A stretch of DNA of 64,000 nucleotides from Durusdinium trenchii. Lineage: Eukaryota > Sar > Dinophyceae > Suessiales > Symbiodiniaceae. Shown piece by piece: positions 51,560 to 62,972 of the stretch. Under the pieces are notes generated by a model. That model saw only the letters and a list, made by a program, of their open reading frames with translations, did not search any database and had not been told where the DNA came from. The DNA is taken from contig CAXAMN010018557.1 of the NCBI GenBank assembly GCA_963970005.1, forward strand, positions 334,856-398,855, read 5' to 3'. The translations under genes and the position numbers were made by a program. Position 1 is the stretch's first letter; the number at the start of each line of letters is the position of its first letter.

Positions 51560-51745
51560 CTCGTTTTGCATCAAATGGCCTGATTCGCCTTTACTTGGTC
51601 TTGTACGAGGGGAAAGACATGCACACTAGGATGCGAACCCAATGAGTTTTCCGAGGGCCAGAGCAGCTGGGGGCCAAGCCCCCATGTGGGAGGCTCTCCA
51701 CTGATGTGATTCGCAAAATTCCAGACTCCGCAGCCTGACGAGGTG
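51560..51745 (-). mobile_element. Candidate tRNA-derived SINE
   Basis: On the minus strand CATCAGTGGAGAGC resembles an A-box/D-arm, CCTCCCACATGGGGG could form an anticodon-like stem, and TTGGGTTCGCATCC resembles a B-box (GGTTCGAATCC). The spacing between boxes is longer than in a plain tRNA because of CCCCCAGCTGCTCTGGCC. No adjacent poly-A was seen. A pattern-based suggestion. Confidence 0.3.
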
Positions 51746-51911
51746 CTGGGACTAGTAAAAGTTAGACCACCCGCGATTTATATCGATTTACCATGAAGTT
51801 GATGGTAAGCGTCGCTTTGCTTATTTCACCCGCTTAAACGGGCTTCGGAAGGCCAACAGGAGTCGGCGATCGGGTGAAACTAACACAAAGGACTAATAGC
51901 AAATAGCATCA

Positions 51912-52016
51912 AATAGCTACTAGGTATGACTAGTAGCGTCCTTGCTCCTAGTAGCGATGCCCTTTGCTCCTAGTAGCTTCTTGTTCCTAGTAGTAAGGCC
52001 AGGAGCTACTAGAGGC
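51912..52016 (-). repeat. CTAG-rich module
   Basis: TAGCTACTAGGTATGACTAG, then GTAGCGTCCTTGCTCCTAGT, AGCGATGCCCTTTGCTCCTA, GTAGCTTCTTGTTCCTAGTA, GTAAGGCCAGGAGCTACTAG. Confidence 0.9.
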
Positions 52017-52358
52017 AAACATGTGTTCCTAACAAAGTTTGGCTGGTTTAGGAGAGGGTGCCCAGCATAGTTCCAGGCAAGTCACCTCACCACAAGCACG
52101 CTCAACCCCATATGACACTTCCGATTGGCCCTGTTCAGAGTGATCCCGGCCAAAGTGGTCCAAGGCATTGAAGGTCGAGCCGTTCACCTCCTCGCAAACC
52201 TCAGCACTGGCAGGTAGCCTAGCACCGTTTCACTTCTATGCGCTGAAAAGCATCTCTCAGCGCTCCCAGTGGAGTCATCTGTTCAAAGCGGCACCAAGTC
52301 AACTGATCTGTCTGTATAAATCAATCTGCAGTCGAAAGAAAAAGCAAACATACAAATA

Positions 52359-52700
52359 TAGGGGATCACACTCAGATGGCATCTGGCGCAAAGAACAAAC
52401 TGATGGAAACGGGCTCCCTAAACCTCTTACCGGAGAGCAGGGTTTGAACATGTGGATGCCATCAATGTGTGCAGCCGGAATGGTGTCTCATCTGCTATTT
52501 GTTCCTGGCAGTTCGCATCTCCATTCGTGGGCATTGAGGTTTGATGCATTTTGTTCCAAACGGATTGCAACAAGACCTGGATGCCATCTGTTTGTTCTTG
52601 GTTTTGACTGGGTTTGCTAGATGGCATCTGAGATGCCACAGTCACAAACAAATGGCATTCCAGAGGCATTTTGCGAATGCCATCTGAGTGTGATCCCCTA
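52359..52700. mobile_element. 342-bp MITE with TA target duplication
   Basis: Ends TAGGGGATCACACTCAGATG and CATCTGAGTGTGATCCCCTA are perfect inverted repeats for 24 bp and imperfect beyond. TA flanks both ends (52357-52358, 52701-52702). The interior carries repeated GATGGCATCTG / CAGATGCCATC palindromes and a second inverted pair around AAGAACAAAC. The open frames within are not convincing. Size, TIRs and TA suggest a Tc1/mariner-type non-autonomous element. Confidence 0.8.
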
Positions 52701-52790
52701 TACAATCATATACAATCATGTACAAGTTACAATCTAGTCAAAGCGGAGAGTGACGATCCCAGCACACTTCCCAGCACGCCTCATCGCTCT

Positions 52791-52832
52791 TAGATTGGAG
52801 GCCATTGTTATTAGGTTGGAGGCCATTGCTTT
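52791..52832 (+). repeat. Two isolated 21-bp minisatellite units
   Basis: TAGATTGGAGGCCATTGTTA and TTAGGTTGGAGGCCATTGCT, followed by a T-run. Member of the 4-30 kb family. Confidence 0.85.
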
Positions 52833-52839
52833 TATTTTT

Positions 52840-54190
52840 TTTTGTCTTTAGTCCGTTTCAACTCGAGCTTCCAACCACCTCCACCGCCAATAGCTCAGGG
52901 GCGCGGCGATCTGGCACCTGCTCAGGCGCTCCAAAGTAGACAAACCGGTTGCAAAAAGGAACCACGCACTTCTGATAAACATCTGTTGCCAGTGTGGATT
53001 CATGGTCTTATATATACTGTTCATCAATGATACAGAATTTTTGGAGATGTCGGAAGCAATCTTAATCTCAAGTCAGTTTTCAGCAGGGGATTCAGTCTGT
53101 CAAAACTAGCTCTCTGCGAGCAATCCAAAGCCATCGAACGACTGGGATACCAATGTCGAATCTTGATTTGTAACACCCCCATTTGGATTGTAAAACCTCT
53201 TCAGGTGAGGGGGGGTTATTCATCAACAGTCACCATGAAAGGTCGTTCTCTGATGTTCTCTGTTCTGCGGCTACTCCTGAAAGGACGAATCGCAGATCAT
53301 GATTATCTGTCTACCCCAACAAAGCAAGAACCTCTTTCCCGGGCGCCTCTGGGGCGATCGAAAAGGTGTATGCGAAGTGGCCGTTGCTACTGGCACCTCA
53401 GGTACCCCTTGTGAGAACGGTCTGAAATGCCGGATACTGAAAGATAGAAACATCCTTTCCACAACCTATTAGCGATGGCCTCCAACATCTCCAACCAAGA
53501 AAGATACAAACATGTCCTGAAAAGGTTTCAAGATGCTTTAAGTTAATGAGGTGCCTGGGTGTTAGGGAGGGTTTGGCCAAAATGCTTCCCTCTTTTTTGT
53601 CTTCTTCCCATGCGCTGTACCCCGGCCAAAGCTCTCGAGGTTGGCAATGACGTCCGATTGGATGGACACCTCATGAAATGTCTGTTGGATTCTGAAGGCA
53701 TCAAATGTCGCAGCCAATTCTTGCCACACCTAGAACGGATCTATTTTAAGGATCCCAACCACACCCTGAATTGCGAAGAGGAACACGTTGAGCAAACATC
53801 TTCCAAGTTTGAGATCCAGGCATTGTAACTGTATCCAGGATCCAAGTCTTGCGGAGGGTTGATAATCACCTGATGAGAGCGCAACCACGGACCCTTCTCA
53901 CAACTGACAGCTTCAACTTCAGATGGTGAAAAAAAAACATCGTCATGCGCCAGGTTGGCGCTTCGTTGTCATCTTCAACCGCTGTTCAACTTTCAATAGC
54001 ACATGCTGCTCATGTTTGATCTTCTTGGACGCCCTTGGGAATCAAGGACTATTTACTTCTGTTGCTCGTATTGGCGCTGTACCATAGGCCAATACACTGG
54101 GGTGCCAAAAGTTGCGCTTCTTGACTGGTAAAACATCACAAACCCTTTCCTCTTAGAATCCTACGTGCAACATGTCGACAACTCAGTTGC
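52840..54190. other. No gene recognised
   Basis: One inverted minisatellite word (AGCGATGGCCTCCAACAT near 53472). The plus-strand frame at 53559-53828 (LEVGNDVRLDGHLMKCLLDS, then RSQFLPHLERIYFKDPNH) is coherent but unsupported. Confidence 0.4.
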
Positions 54191-54256
54191 GGTCAGATTT
54201 CCACACCTGAAAGCCTTATAAATACTATAAATTTAAACGGGTGTGGAAATCTGACC
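54191..54256. repeat. Perfect 17-bp inverted repeat, AT-rich loop
   Basis: GGTCAGATTTCCACACC and GGTGTGGAAATCTGACC pair perfectly across a 32-base loop of mainly A and T (ATAAATACTATAAATTTAA). It may be a small element or a cruciform-forming site. Confidence 0.9.
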
Positions 54257-54681
54257 GTGCTGTACCTGCCACGCAAAATGGACGTGTTAATCCGAGCCGC
54301 TGTAGACCGCAAGTGTCATGTTGGAACAGAGTAAGAAGCGTAAACTTTAGGGTTCTTGAAGTAGTGATCGATGTGTTCGTATTAATTGATTATATTGTAT
54401 ATATATATATACGTCAAACATAAAAATGGAGAGCAAACCCATTGACCCGGAATGGCGAGAAAGGATCAAGGGTCGATTTATCTTAAATAGCCTTGCATCG
54501 TATACGGTTCTATGTAATTTTGGCCGGAATCTTAGGACCTTTGGTGTCCAAAGCTATTCTTGCATATTCTTGCAAATGTTCCAGTACCCCTTTAGGGGTC
54601 CAAACTACGGAGAAAGGAACCAAGCATACTGAGTTGTCAGATTCGACAAATCACTGCACTATATTTAAAAAAACTGTCATT

Positions 54682-54762
54682 AGGTTGGAGGCCATCGCTT
54701 CTAGGTTGGAGGCCATGGCTATTAGGTTCCTTTTGCTATTAGGTTGGAGGCCATCGCTAGTC
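54682..54762 (+). repeat. Isolated 21-bp minisatellite units
   Basis: TTAGGTTGGAGGCCATCGCT, TCTAGGTTGGAGGCCATGGC, then a partial unit with TTCCTTTTGC interrupting, and a last unit ending CATCGCTAGTCA. Confidence 0.9.
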
Positions 54763-54815
54763 AAAGGAAATTTAGTGTACGAAACTTCCGTGTTACGGAC
54801 ATTCAAGAACTGTTC

Positions 54816-55239
54816 ATACACCACTCATCAATACACCACTCATCATACACCACTCATCATACACCACTCATCATACACCACTTATCATACACCACTCATC
54901 ATACACCACTCATCATACACCACTCATCATACACCATTCATCATACACCACTCATCATACGCCACGTATCAATACACCAATCATCATACACCACTCATCA
55001 CACACCACTCATCAATACACCACTCATCATACACCACTCATCAATACACCACTCATCATACACCACTCGTCATACACCACTCATGATACACCACTCATAC
55101 ACCACTCATCATACACCACTCCTCATACACCGCTCATCATACACCACTCATCATACACCACTTATCATACACCACTCATCATACACCACTCATCATACAC
55201 CACTCATCACACACCACTCATCATACACCACTCATCATC
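54816..55239 (+). repeat. 14-bp tandem array TACACCACTCATCA
   Basis: About 30 units, some lengthened to 15 bp by an extra A (CAATACACCACTCATC). It is flanked by ATTCAAGAACT on the left (54800) and ATTCAAGAGCT on the right (55244). Open frames of Tyr/Thr/His/Ile repeats over this region are repeat translations. On the right it is followed by GAGCTCTAGCTCCAG repeats. Confidence 0.97.
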
Positions 55240-55305
55240 CAGTTATTCAAGAGCTCTAGCTCCAGTTAGCTCTAGTTGCAAGAGCTCTAGCTCCAGGCAG
55301 CTCTA

Positions 55306-56432
55306 GCACTTTGTGAACCTCCATGCGCAGAATTCGTAGCAGGCACAGCACTTTGTGAACCTCGAGGTGCAGATTTCGTGGCGGGCGCAATACAAAATGC
55401 ACTTTCGAGAGATAGCGGACGCGCGAAATGCTCTGTTTTTCAGTAGAGAGGGTGGCTCCGAAGCTGGCAAGTCAAGCTTTGCGGAACGCTGTGTGCGAGA
55501 CGATCGGATCATGGTCGGATCATGGGCGGAATCGTCCCTCCATTGTGATTAGAGTTTTCACTTGTCTCTTGAAGTGCAGATTTCGTGGCAGGCACACACT
55601 TTGTGAACCTCCATGCGCAGATTTCATGGCAGGCGCAGCACTTTGTGAACCTCCATGTGCAAATTTCAAGGCAGGCACAGCACTTTGTGAACCTCCATGT
55701 GCAGATTTCGTGGCAGGCGCAGCACTTTGTGAACCTCCATGTGCAGAGTTCGTGGCAGGCACGGCACTTTGTGGATCTCCATGCGCAGAATTCGTGGCAG
55801 GCACAGCACTTTGTGAACCTCGAGGTGCAGCGTTCGTTGCAGGCACGCACTTTGTGAACCTCGAGGTGCAGAGTTCGTTGCAGGCACTGCACTTTGTGAA
55901 CCTCCATGTGCAGATTTCGTGGCAGGCACAGCACTTAGCGAACCTCCATGTGCAGATTTCGTCGCAGGCAGCACTTTGTGAACCTCCATGTGCAGAATTC
56001 GTGGCAGGCGCAGCACTTTGTCAACCTCTAGCTCCAATTTACGTGGCAGGCGCAGCACTTTGTGGACCTCCATGTGCAGATTTCGTGGCAGGCACAGCAC
56101 TTAGTGAACCTCCATGTGCAGATTTCGTGGCAGGCAGGCAGCACTTTGTGAACCTCCGAATTCGGCAGGCGCAGCACTTTGTGAACCTTTAGCTCCTTTA
56201 CGTGGCAGGCGCAGCACTTTGTGGACCTCCATGTGCAGATTTCATGGCAGGCACGGCACTTTTGTGAACCTCCCCATGTGCAGATTTCGTGGCAGGCACA
56301 GCACTTTGTAAACCTCCATGTGCAGATTTCGTGGCAGGAACAGCACTTTGTGAACCTCGAGGTGCAGATTTCGTGGCAGGCGCAGCACTTTGTGAACCTC
56401 CATGTGCAGATTTCGTGGCAGCCACAGCATCT
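55306..56432 (+). repeat. 42-bp tandem array, open in several frames
   Basis: The unit starts CAGCACTTTGTGAACCTCCA, then TGTGCAGATTTCGTGGCAGG, then CG. Two units lie at 55306-55395, then a unique insertion to about 55575, then some 20 units, mostly 42 bp with a few shortened. Because 42 is a multiple of three, there are long frames on both strands (14-residue plus-strand repeat ALCEPPCADFVAGA, 254 residues at 55428-56192; minus-strand ATKSAHGGSQSAVP). Several units break the frame, so coding is doubtful. Confidence 0.95.
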
Positions 56433-56439
56433 GGGGAGG

Positions 56440-56605
56440 ATGAGAACTGGCGAGTTTGTAGTACAACTTTAGTACGCGGAGCAATCTGTGGAGCTGGAAG
56501 CTGAAAACTGGCGACTCTGTAGTACAACTTTAGTATGCGGAGTGTCTGGGGAGCTGGAATGGAAGATGAGAACTGGCGACTTTGTAGTACAACTTTAGTA
56601 CGCGG
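56440..56605 (+). repeat. Three-copy 60-70-bp repeat
   Basis: Three units centred on GAACTGGCGAGTTTGTAGTA, AAACTGGCGACTCTGTAGTA and GAACTGGCGACTTTGTAGTA, each followed by CAACTTTAGTAYGCGG. Related to 49725-49860. Confidence 0.9.
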
Positions 56606-58079
56606 CTGAGTCATCTCTATTCTGTATTTTGCAAAATGCGAGACAGTTGACGGTGGTTGCTTCGCTTTCGCTCCATTGGTCGGTTCCAACTTGTTTTGTC
56701 AAAGAACATCGCAGCTCGGCGAATCAGCCTGCACATGCCCATTTCCTATAGGTTTATTCTGTTGGAAACTTCCGCCGCCGGCTTGCCCGGAACTACTTGT
56801 AGCTTGAATGGTCAAACATCTCCAGGCCTTCCGCCCCACGAAAATCATGTCCTGGACGTCTGCGCTTGTTGCAACCATCAAGGCTCATCCAGACTTGTCC
56901 CAAGGTGAAACAAGGATGAAATGGAATCTTGGTGAGATGTAAGACGATCTGAGATGCTGAAACAAGTGAGTCATTCTTGGAGTGTCTTCAAGTCACGTTG
57001 AGAAAGTATGGCCTGCTCTTGATAACCTGTTTGGTTGCCCAATCTACTGTTTGGGGTGCTCTGAGCAGGTCCTTCACACTGAGGACACGCTTCATCGGGC
57101 ACACATCGGTGATCGTCCAATTGCTGCCTGGCAAGGCAGGGGTTCGCAGGCAAAGAAGGGAAATGGTGATTAAATGGTGGCCACCTCCAAATGACCGACC
57201 AAGGTGGATGGCTATCTAAAAGCTTTACAGTAATTGGCAGGAAAACCTCACAGTCAGTGCAACGTAAGAATACACTAAGAACGATGAAAAAGAGTCTACA
57301 AACAGCTAGAAGAAAGGCTGCACCGGGTGGAGTGTGGAAATATTGGTAGCATAGGCCGAAGAAGCACTAAGCTGTTTGCTCGTAGAGTGGAGCTACCGTA
57401 TCCTATGACTTTGGTGCCTAGTTACCTATTCCATCCTACTGTTTCCATTCAATCAACCTTTTTACATCAACCACTTGGCCCAGTCAGTCACAACGATAAT
57501 ATTTTCAGATTCAAATACAGTACCGCCTTTTGAGGTTCGGTTGGAGCTACCTGGTAAGTGGTGACTTCGCCAACAGAGTACGTTCTCCAGCAATCTCAGA
57601 ACGAATCAACCAGGTGGTGTCACCAAGACCTGCTTCCACACTGCTTGACTTGCACCCTCAAAGCTGTGAAAAAGCAAAGCAGTGTTGTTTCCCGCAAGAA
57701 GCTAAATTGCTTGTAGACTGCATTCAAACAACTCGATGACAGTCATCTATGACATTCTATATATCTTAGCATCCGGCCCAAGCCCCCATCCCTCGGTCTC
57801 CGACACAACTCGAAGACACGGTCAAGGCGACCGGGGCTGGCCTCCATCGAGACTGAAAATCCATGTTTACGTTTCCCCATCGTTTCCGGCAGTTTTATGG
57901 TTCTCTGTGATTTGAAAGTTGAGTAAACTCTAGATGCAAGGCAAAAAAAATGCGCAGGACAGGCTGAGTATGATGCGAAAGTCATGAGTTTATGTGATGT
58001 GTTTAATACAAGCAAGGGCATACTGTTTCAAGAGTCAGTGAGGCCCATTCTGAGCTAAAGCGGTAAAGCGGCATCCCAA
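56606..58079. other. No gene recognised
   Basis: Short frames only. A minus-strand start at 57880 (MGKRKHGFSVSMEASPGRLD, 45 residues to 57743) is basic and could be a small exon, without support. Confidence 0.4.
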
Positions 58080-58222
58080 AAAATCTAGGAACCAAATCAT
58101 TAGTGCGAGCGCTTCTTCAAGGAAGCGGGGAAGTTTCCTTGAAGAAGCGCCTTCGCTATCCTGCGTCCAGTAGTTAGTAGCTACACCTAGCTACTACTAT
58201 TGCAGCCTACCCCCCCCCCGCC
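58080..58222 (-). mobile_element. MITE-like element, inverted copy with hairpin
   Basis: The reverse complement gives G-run + TAGGC, TAGTAGTAGCTAGGTGTAGC, GGACGCAGGATAG, a hairpin CTTCTTCAAGGAA...TTCCTTGAAGAAG, CTCGCACTAATGATTTGG and TTCCTAG: the same order as 1290-1485. Confidence 0.75.
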
Positions 58223-58604
58223 CTCCGCTGGGTTTAAACAAAAAAAGAAAAAGGTTAAACCCAGCCAGCTGCATGAACTCCAGGACCAGATTCTGGTGCC
58301 TTGAAGCCGCCGGTTAGAGCTGATGCTCGACTCAGCAACCCCGGCGGTGGACTCAACGCCAGTGGCGGTGAGTAGTTTGTGGACACGATGCCGCCTTTGT
58401 GCCACCAACGTGTTTGCGATGGATGCCCCAATGATCCTAGCAGTGGTAATTGGCAAGTCCACAGGTTGCTAGTGAAAAACATAGGTCTGCAGAGTACCTG
58501 TGGTTTCCAAGCTAAAAGCAAAATAAGCTATGATCACAAACCGACCATCACAGCTTCCCACTGAGGCTATCCGAAGTACCAAGTAAAGGCTCCCCTGTCG
58601 TGTA

Positions 58605-59096
58605 GTGACGACGAAGCTAGCAACAGGTGCAAATCGGCTCTGAGAAGAAGCTGGACCAACATTTGGACTTGGCTGAACCTTGTCGAAGGTCGCTTTTGAG
58701 GCTTGAACACAAGTTACACAGGACCTTGCTGCTTGCTGTGCAAATCAAAACCCAGCAGGAAATATTATTGGAAAGACTTGGAGTGCATGCCCCTTCCAGG
58801 AAAGTCTCAAAATATATCTTGCCTGAGAGCATTCAGGCAATGTACTATCTCAAAGATCCCTAGAACAGGAGGCCATGCTACAGCAACTCTTGGAAACTAC
58901 CATGCCTGTTCATCATGATCGCCTCGCCACAACAACTGCCACCAAACTGCTTGAAGATCGTCTCTCCGGGCTTTGGAAGAAGGGCCCATGGAACAGAAGC
59001 ATCCACCTGCGACAGGCGGCATCGCATCTGGTTCACGAATATAGGCGAGCTGCCGTAGGTCTCAAGCGAGGAATTGTCCAAACACAAGGCAGGTAG
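58605..59096 (+). pseudogene. Helical protein remnant with one frameshift
   Basis: Frame 58627-58863 reads KKLDQHLDLAEPCRRSLLRL, EHKLHRTLLLAVQIKTQQEI and RKVSKYILPESIQAMYYLKD and stops at 58861. The next frame (58878-59096) continues smoothly with EAMLQQLLETTMPVHHDRLA, TKLLEDRLSGLWKKGPWNRS and HLVHEYRRAAVGLKRGIVQ. A single-base change near 58860 would separate the two. Mostly helical and basic; no family recognised. A Gag-like or host origin cannot be told apart. Confidence 0.4.
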
Positions 59097-61546
59097 TAAC
59101 CTGTGCAAATAAATTCCGAATAAGGCCGTTTTATGCTGAAGAGCTCTCATTGCTGCATCACTGCAGTCTTGAAAGAGAAAGCAAGGGTTCTGAGACTCCA
59201 AGGATGCAAGGTTTACATGACACTCGATCGGTCCAAGTTTGCCAACGCCTGAGCACCCTCTGCTGGTACCTGTCACAATAACATAGCGGTCCTTTGGGAA
59301 AGAAACCAATTGTTGCATTCAACAAGCTATGATTCCTGAGGAAAGTTGTGATTCACAAAGGGTTGTGTCTAAAAGGAACTGTGTTTCAAAATAAAGTTAT
59401 GAATCCAAAGACTATGGCTCAAAAATAATATGACAAAAAGAAAATTTTCTGAGTTCAGAACAAAGTTGTGATTCGAACGAAAAAATGACTGCCCCAAAAA
59501 GTATGACTCGAAACTAAAACTTTCCAAAACAGGGTACAGTATTGATAACCTTTGGTGATCCAAGGCAGATGGCAGAGCTCAAAAATGTACCACAGCCACA
59601 AACACAACATGTAGTTTAAAAACATTGGTGCTCCACACACAAAATGAATAGCCATCGACAGAAGTTAGCCGATATGATCAGAACTGTGTTCATGGCCATA
59701 TCGTTTGTTCTGATGCTTCTTTTCCGAACACAAAACAATTTTGTGGCTGTAGTTTGTTTCGTTGTTCTAACATGCTTTTGTGTGTCTGTTTTGTTTGGCT
59801 GGAAGTTTGACCTTGATCTGACATGGTCACATGATGTCTTGTTGGTGTGTTGTATATATCGCATGCCGTCACGCAGACGTGAGTAGACACGCTGTCTGAT
59901 TGTTATGCTGATATGCTGGCATGGTCTCACACCAGCAAGTCATCAGGCTGCCATGCTGACATAATTGACAAAATGTCATATTGGCATGGGTCACATTAAC
60001 ATGCTTGCACATTGTCATGCTGAGATGCTAGAATCGGCATGTTGTCCTGCTAACTTGCGGGGGGGCTTCCAAGGCCAGTTCCGGAAGAGGTCCCTTGGTT
60101 TTTGCTTGTTGCAGTGTTGTCATGCTTACAAATGTCTGGGTACATAAAGAGGCATTGACGTATTGCCGCGTTATGCCGTGTTCATATGCTCGCATGGCAC
60201 ATTGAAAAGGCTCACACGTTCGAACACAGCAGTGTCTAACAAACACTGGCATTACTTAATCAGCAAATTCGTGCCCGGCTGTTGGGGGTTTTCTTGGGCT
60301 TATCCTCCAGTCAGTGATTGTTCATAGAGAAAAACCTTCTTGGCATTTGTTACGGCACAAAAAGATTCTTTATCCTGGTGCTCTGGGATGTTGATTCCGG
60401 TGTTCAGTGTTCAGTCAAAGCCTTTACCAGGTCTCATCCTCATCTTCCCCCGTTGGAGTCAGATTGTCAACTGTCACTAGTTGAGCCCTTGGACAGCACA
60501 AGTCTAGCCTGTGCCACATACCTAAACGGAAAAAACACACTGATTCAAAAGTCAGGTCGGGGGTGGTCACATGATTTATATATATAGGCTTTAGTTCGAT
60601 CAAACCACACGTTGTGATTTTTTTAACATCAACCGCCCAAACCTGCAAGTGTTGCCATGAATTAATGTTGAGATATCGAAGATTACTCTTGAAACACTCT
60701 CGCCTTTAAAGGCTTTGGAGGCATGCCCTTTAGCTTTCTGGACTATGATGTTGCAAGCGGGAACCCCAATTCCACATCGTGGAATTCCCAATTCCTGACG
60801 GAATTGCATGTACTTTACCTTTCCTGCAACGCGTGTTTGAGGCATATCTGAACTGAATGGCCGTTCTGGACATTGCGACGGCGGTGCACCTGACTCAAGA
60901 GCAGCTAGCTTAAGCAGGGGTCCTTCAAGTACAGTAAATGGCTGAACTTCCATGCCAACTCCCACTGCTGCTTGGTCACTCGAATGATGTAATCATCCAA
61001 GCCGAAGGCAGGCGTCTCACCACAATCCCCGAAGAACTGGGCGAGTTCGGGCGACGAGTATCAAGAAGGCATCACTGAGCCTTCGCTAAACCTCGACAAG
61101 GCAGGGGATCTTGTCAATGGCCTAGCTGGGTTGTGTGCTTGTATCATTGAAATTCTGATGTATCATGTATCACACCTACAAAGAGCGCCTCGTCAAGAAG
61201 ATTTTCGCTTGGGATGGGGGCTATGTCTGCTGTCTTTGCATGTCTTTGCTATGTGCCAGAGATGATGTAAAATTACCAAGGGCCTGACATCATCAATGTC
61301 TGCACTATGGGGAATTGAGGGATTTTCGGAGTATGCAGCAGAGATTGCAAGCCTTACTCAAAATCTAATTACCAAAATGTATTAAAGGGCCCTAAGGTAC
61401 AAAGGGTCGCAAGAAGACACAATCCACCACATGGGCCCATGACTTAGGTGCAACAGACACTTCGTTGCTTGGGGCGCCCAACACAGGCGACTCGGTGCTC
61501 CCATTCACCACGTTCCTGGCTCCCACAGTCCCAAAACGCTCCAAAA
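59097..61546. other. No gene recognised; short degenerate repeats
   Basis: 59340-59530 has loosely repeated AAAGTTGTGATTC words. 59890-60210 has many CATGCTGA / TGCTGGCATG words. The minus-strand frame at 60600-60965 (ERPFSSDMPQTRVAGKVKYM, then RQELGIPRCGIGVPACNI) is a weak exon candidate. Confidence 0.4.
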
Positions 61547-61734
61547 GTAGTAGCAAGGATGCTATTCGTAGCTCCTGGGATTACTACTAGTTACTAGTAA
61601 CAAGAAGCTACTAGGAGCAAAGGGCATCGCTACTAGGCGCAAGGACGCTGCTAGGGGCTCCTGGCATTACTACTAGTAACAAAGAAGCTACTAGTAACAA
61701 AGGGCATCGCTACTAGCAGCAAGGACGCTTTTAG
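61547..61734 (+). repeat. CTAG-rich module, longest copy
   Basis: Two rounds of the module order: ATTACTACTAGTTACTAGTA, ACAAGAAGCTACTAGGAGCA, AAGGGCATCGCTACTAGGCG, CAAGGACGCTGCTAGGGGCT, CCTGGCATTACTACTAGTAA and so on. This copy shows the complete order best. Confidence 0.95.
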
Positions 61735-62911
61735 TTTCCGAATAAAGTGGACTCTGAGGACTCTTGTGGCATTGTGCAAAAGCGTGAGCTTCACACAAAC
61801 ATTCTGATTTTGTAAATGCTGCGTCTGTCTCTAATCTGCCAAAGTTTGGTGGAAAGCAGGACTGGCTTGTCACGCCTGAAACTCCTTTGAGCTGTGAGCC
61901 ATATTACCCATCGCATCCTGGGGCCAGACAAGTCTGTGACCCGTTTTCTGCCCCGTTTTCCAAAAGAGGTGCTCAGGCATTTGCGAGTCAAGACTAGAGG
62001 ACAAATTTTGCGTCAACTTCCGGGTCCCTTCCCAAATTACGAAGATTGGCCTCCATTCCATAGACGGTAGCCCAACATGTCTTTCATCACTGAGACCTTC
62101 CCCAAATGGTTCTAGCAATACAGGCATTGTGTTGGTAACCACAGTGGTTTGCAAAAATGACCAAGGAAGGCGCTGCATTGGTATCAGCAGTGGATCTACA
62201 AAAATTACCAGTGACCGTATTTACATTGCCTGGTACAGTACAGGCTCCTAGCTAAAGGGCAACGATCCACTTGAAACTCAGCAATGGCAATGAGAAGGCT
62301 AATTTTTTGGTAGTCTGTTACCTATGCCCAGCAACAAGTCCTGAACAGCACCTGGTCCAAAGACAAGCTCGTAGCTTGCTCCTGGGTTGTGCGCACAAAA
62401 AGTGAGCAAGGCATGAGCAGGAAGAAAAAGGTGATATCCTTATCACCCGAATCGCACAGGCAAACGGAAACCTCAAGCTTTGCTTAACAAATCTTTGGTA
62501 AGCAAAGTCCCATCAGGGATCGAAAGGTTATCGGTACAGTTCAATGTAGAACTGGAAATTGTCAGCATCTTGTACTGTACTGATAGCAAAGCAAAACTTA
62601 TATATATATACAGTGAACACCGCATTCACACTAAACATGATCTCTGTATGCCTGACACTAAAACCACATATATATATATATATATAAACATTGGAAACCA
62701 ACTATTGAATCCATCCGGAAACCTGAGACCTGTCCTATAAGACGACATAAAAATGTCGCACAATGAGGCAACAGCTGAACCATATATAACTCATATAAAC
62801 TACATAAGTTCCCCGCCTGGCTCCAATGGTTGCCGAGGCCGGACCACTACCTTGGGAGCGTGGTGAAGCTGATGAACCAATGTAGCTTTTTTGTTACCAT
62901 TAGCTTCAAAG
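61735..62911. other. No gene recognised; TA microsatellites
   Basis: TATATA runs at about 62599-62611 and 62667-62688. The minus-strand frame at 61870-62178 (LQTTVVTNTMPVLLEPFGEG, then PSMEWRPIFVIWEGTRKL) is a weak exon candidate. Confidence 0.4.
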
Positions 62912-62972
62912 ACCTACTAGTAGCATCCTTGCTCCTAGTAGCGATGCCCTTTGCTCCCAGTAGCGTCCCTTT
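62912..62972 (-). repeat. CTAG-rich module
   Basis: CTACTAGTAGCATCCTTGCT, CCTAGTAGCGATGCCCTTTG, CTCCCAGTAGCGTCC: a short reverse copy. Confidence 0.88.

Noticed and set aside
54493..55259. His/Thr/Tyr-rich frames of 171-197 residues
   Set aside because: Translation of the 14-bp TACACCACTCATCA array.
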